Shown: piece after piece, positions 63,037 through 64,000 of the stretch
How the letters are laid out: the number at the start of each line of letters is the position of its first letter
Position numbering within the stretch: the first letter of the stretch is position 1
NCBI RefSeq assembly: GCF_014529705.1
Contig: NZ_JAANIH010000015.1
Span: forward strand, 1 to 64,000
DNA length: 64,000 bases
Source: Bradyrhizobium campsiandrae
GTDB lineage: Bacteria; Pseudomonadota; Alphaproteobacteria; Rhizobiales; Xanthobacteraceae
Direction of reading: 5' to 3'
The notes under the pieces: generated by a model
What the model saw: the letters and a program-made list of their open reading frames with translations, nothing else
Told to the model about the DNA's origin: nothing
Database searches by the model: none
Translations under genes and position numbers: made by a program

Positions 63037-63644
63037 CGGCCGTCACTGTTGTCGTCAGGCGCCTGTGCGTGCGGCAAATGCGCATCGCCATGCAGCATCA
63101 TTGCGAGCTGATGCAATTGCGTGTCGCGAAAGCCTTCGGCCTCGATCGCCTTCACGGTCGCCGTGACATAGTCGCGGTTGGCGCCCGATTGACCATGGCC
63201 TTGAAGCACATGGCGATGCTGCTCGGCGAGCGACAGCCGGCCGGCATATTGCACATGGCCGCGGTCGACGACATAGGCGAGCGCCGAGACGCGCTCGCGC
63301 GCTTCATTCTCCAGCCACACCGACCGCATCACCTCGCGATAGACCGACGTCACCTGCTCCCGCGCGCGCAAATACGCGACCACGTCGGCGCGGTTCTTTT
63401 CAGCAACGCGGAATGCGATGCCGCGGCAGGCGCCGCCGCGGTCGAGCCCCAGCACCAGGCCCGGCTGCTCCGGCGTGCCGCGATGCACGAAGGAATAGAC
63501 GCAGAGCGCGCGATGTTCGCCGACCAGCCGCGCCGGGACGCGCTCCTCGAATTCGAAGCCCGGCCGCCACATCAGCGAGCCATAGCCGAACACCCAGAGG
63601 TCGCCCTTGGCTGTGGTGACGGAGGGGAGGGTGATTTCCGACAT
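63033..63644 (-). CDS. ChaC-like glutathione-specific gamma-glutamylcyclotransferase
   Basis: 203 residues: WVFGYGSLMWRPGFEFEERV carries the substrate-binding YGSL motif, followed by RALCVYSFVHRGTPEQPGLVLGLDRGG and ACRGIAFRV. It should release 5-oxoproline and Cys-Gly from glutathione. The ATG at 63644 follows GGTAGCC-type sequence and gives a typical length; an earlier in-frame ATG at 63680 is less likely. Convergent with plsC. Confidence 0.87.
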   Translation of the reverse strand: MSEITLPSVTTAKGDLWVFGYGSLMWRPGFEFEERVPARLVGEHRALCVYSFVHRGTPEQPGLVLGLDRGGACRGIAFRVAEKNRADVVAYLRAREQVTSVYREVMRSVWLENEARERVSALAYVVDRGHVQYAGRLSLAEQHRHVLQGHGQSGANRDYVTATVKAIEAEGFRDTQLHQLAMMLHGDAHLPHAQAPDDNSDGR

Positions 63645-63753
63645 TTCGCGCACGGCTACCAGAACGAGGGCGCCAAGCAAGCAAATTCTCGGCCTTTTTT
63701 CGGGGGCCGGCCTCGCTTACATTTGACAAAATCTCCGGCCAAAGGGTCGCCGC

Positions 63754-64000
63754 ATGTCCGATATGACCGTTGCCGCAGGCCGGCGCTCCCGTTGGGGGCT
63801 TTTCATTGCCCCCGTCCTCCTCTTGATCCTTGCGGCCGCCTGGAGCGGCTTCTGGTTCTATGCGGCCTCGCAGGCCGAAGTCGCGGCCGATGCCTGGCGT
63901 GCGCAGGAGGCCAAGGCCGGCCGCATCTATGACTGCGCCAAGCGTTCGATCGCGGGTTTCCCGTTCCGCTTCGAGGTGCAGTGCTCCGGCGCCAGCGTTG
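63754..64000 (+). CDS. DUF2125-family protein, partial (cut by window end)
   Basis: The visible 82 residues show one N-terminal membrane segment (RSRWGLFIAPVLLLILAAAWSGFWFYAAS) followed by GRIYDCAKRSIAGFPFRFEVQCSGA, the beginning of the DUF2125 family of alphaproteobacteria, which is exported and of unknown function. The rest lies beyond the window. The start ATG at 63754 follows AAAGGGT. Confidence 0.75.
   Translation, partial: MSDMTVAAGRRSRWGLFIAPVLLLILAAAWSGFWFYAASQAEVAADAWRAQEAKAGRIYDCAKRSIAGFPFRFEVQCSGASV

Noticed and set aside
1..64000. CRISPR arrays, insertion sequences, complete tRNA or rRNA genes
   Set aside because: No regularly spaced repeats, transposase frames with inverted ends, or complete RNA genes were found on reading both strands.

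Overview
The window reads as chromosomal DNA of an alphaproteobacterium in the order Hyphomicrobiales, most likely Bradyrhizobium. The reasons are high G+C content, a TlpA homologue that looks like the Bradyrhizobium protein as I recall it, the argH-lptM-lysA and ftsE-ftsX blocks, a CpdR response regulator, and the palindromic intergenic elements common in these genomes. This assignment comes from sequence reading and memory; no database search was run.

The left half (about 1-37,500) is an exopolysaccharide / exosortase island. It holds a WecG-type glycosyltransferase fused to a STAS-like domain, a PrsT-like TPR lipoprotein, an outer-membrane barrel, a Wza-like export protein, a GspA/ExeA-like ATPase, a Wzz/GumC-type chain-length protein, a BY-type tyrosine kinase, EpsI with a trypsin-like protease, an EpsD-type PPIase, a tiny membrane accessory protein, and an exosortase (probably XrtV). 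A PPP-family phosphatase and a GT4 glycosyltransferase follow. Six PEPxxWA-CTERM proteins (16078, 16952, 17962, 19759, 25906, 34847) are scattered downstream as the likely substrates, most of them single genes. Between them lie a TPR/NfrA-like outer-membrane protein, an alginate-type O-acetylation set (AlgI-like MBOAT, two AlgJ/AlgX-like proteins, AlgF-like), small secreted proteins, a LuxR regulator with a hybrid histidine kinase, and a polyprenyl-phosphate sugar-1-phosphate transferase that could start the repeat unit. No Wzx flippase or Wzy polymerase was seen, so the pathway is incomplete here. The stretch 18,901-21,449 is gene-poor.

The right half (about 37,500-64,000) is dense housekeeping DNA: an HNH endonuclease, an NHL-propeller/flavin monooxygenase pair, AlkA, GluQ, a soluble hybrid kinase, a BrkB-like membrane protein, cobalamin adenosyltransferase, etfBA, 3-hydroxybutyryl-CoA dehydrogenase, TlpA, argH-lptM-lysA, a beta-hydroxyacid dehydrogenase with a carboxymuconolactone decarboxylase-like protein, a TIGR02302-type membrane protein, cpdR, a zinc-ribbon protein, ftsEX, a YdcF-like protein, PlsC, a ChaC-like cyclotransferase and the start of a DUF2125 protein.

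Working model for the island: sugars are built on a polyprenyl carrier, chain length and export are set by Wzz/BY-kinase/Wza, the polymer is O-acetylated in the periplasm, and PEPxxWA-CTERM proteins are exported by Sec, processed by the exosortase and delivered to the surface with the polysaccharide.
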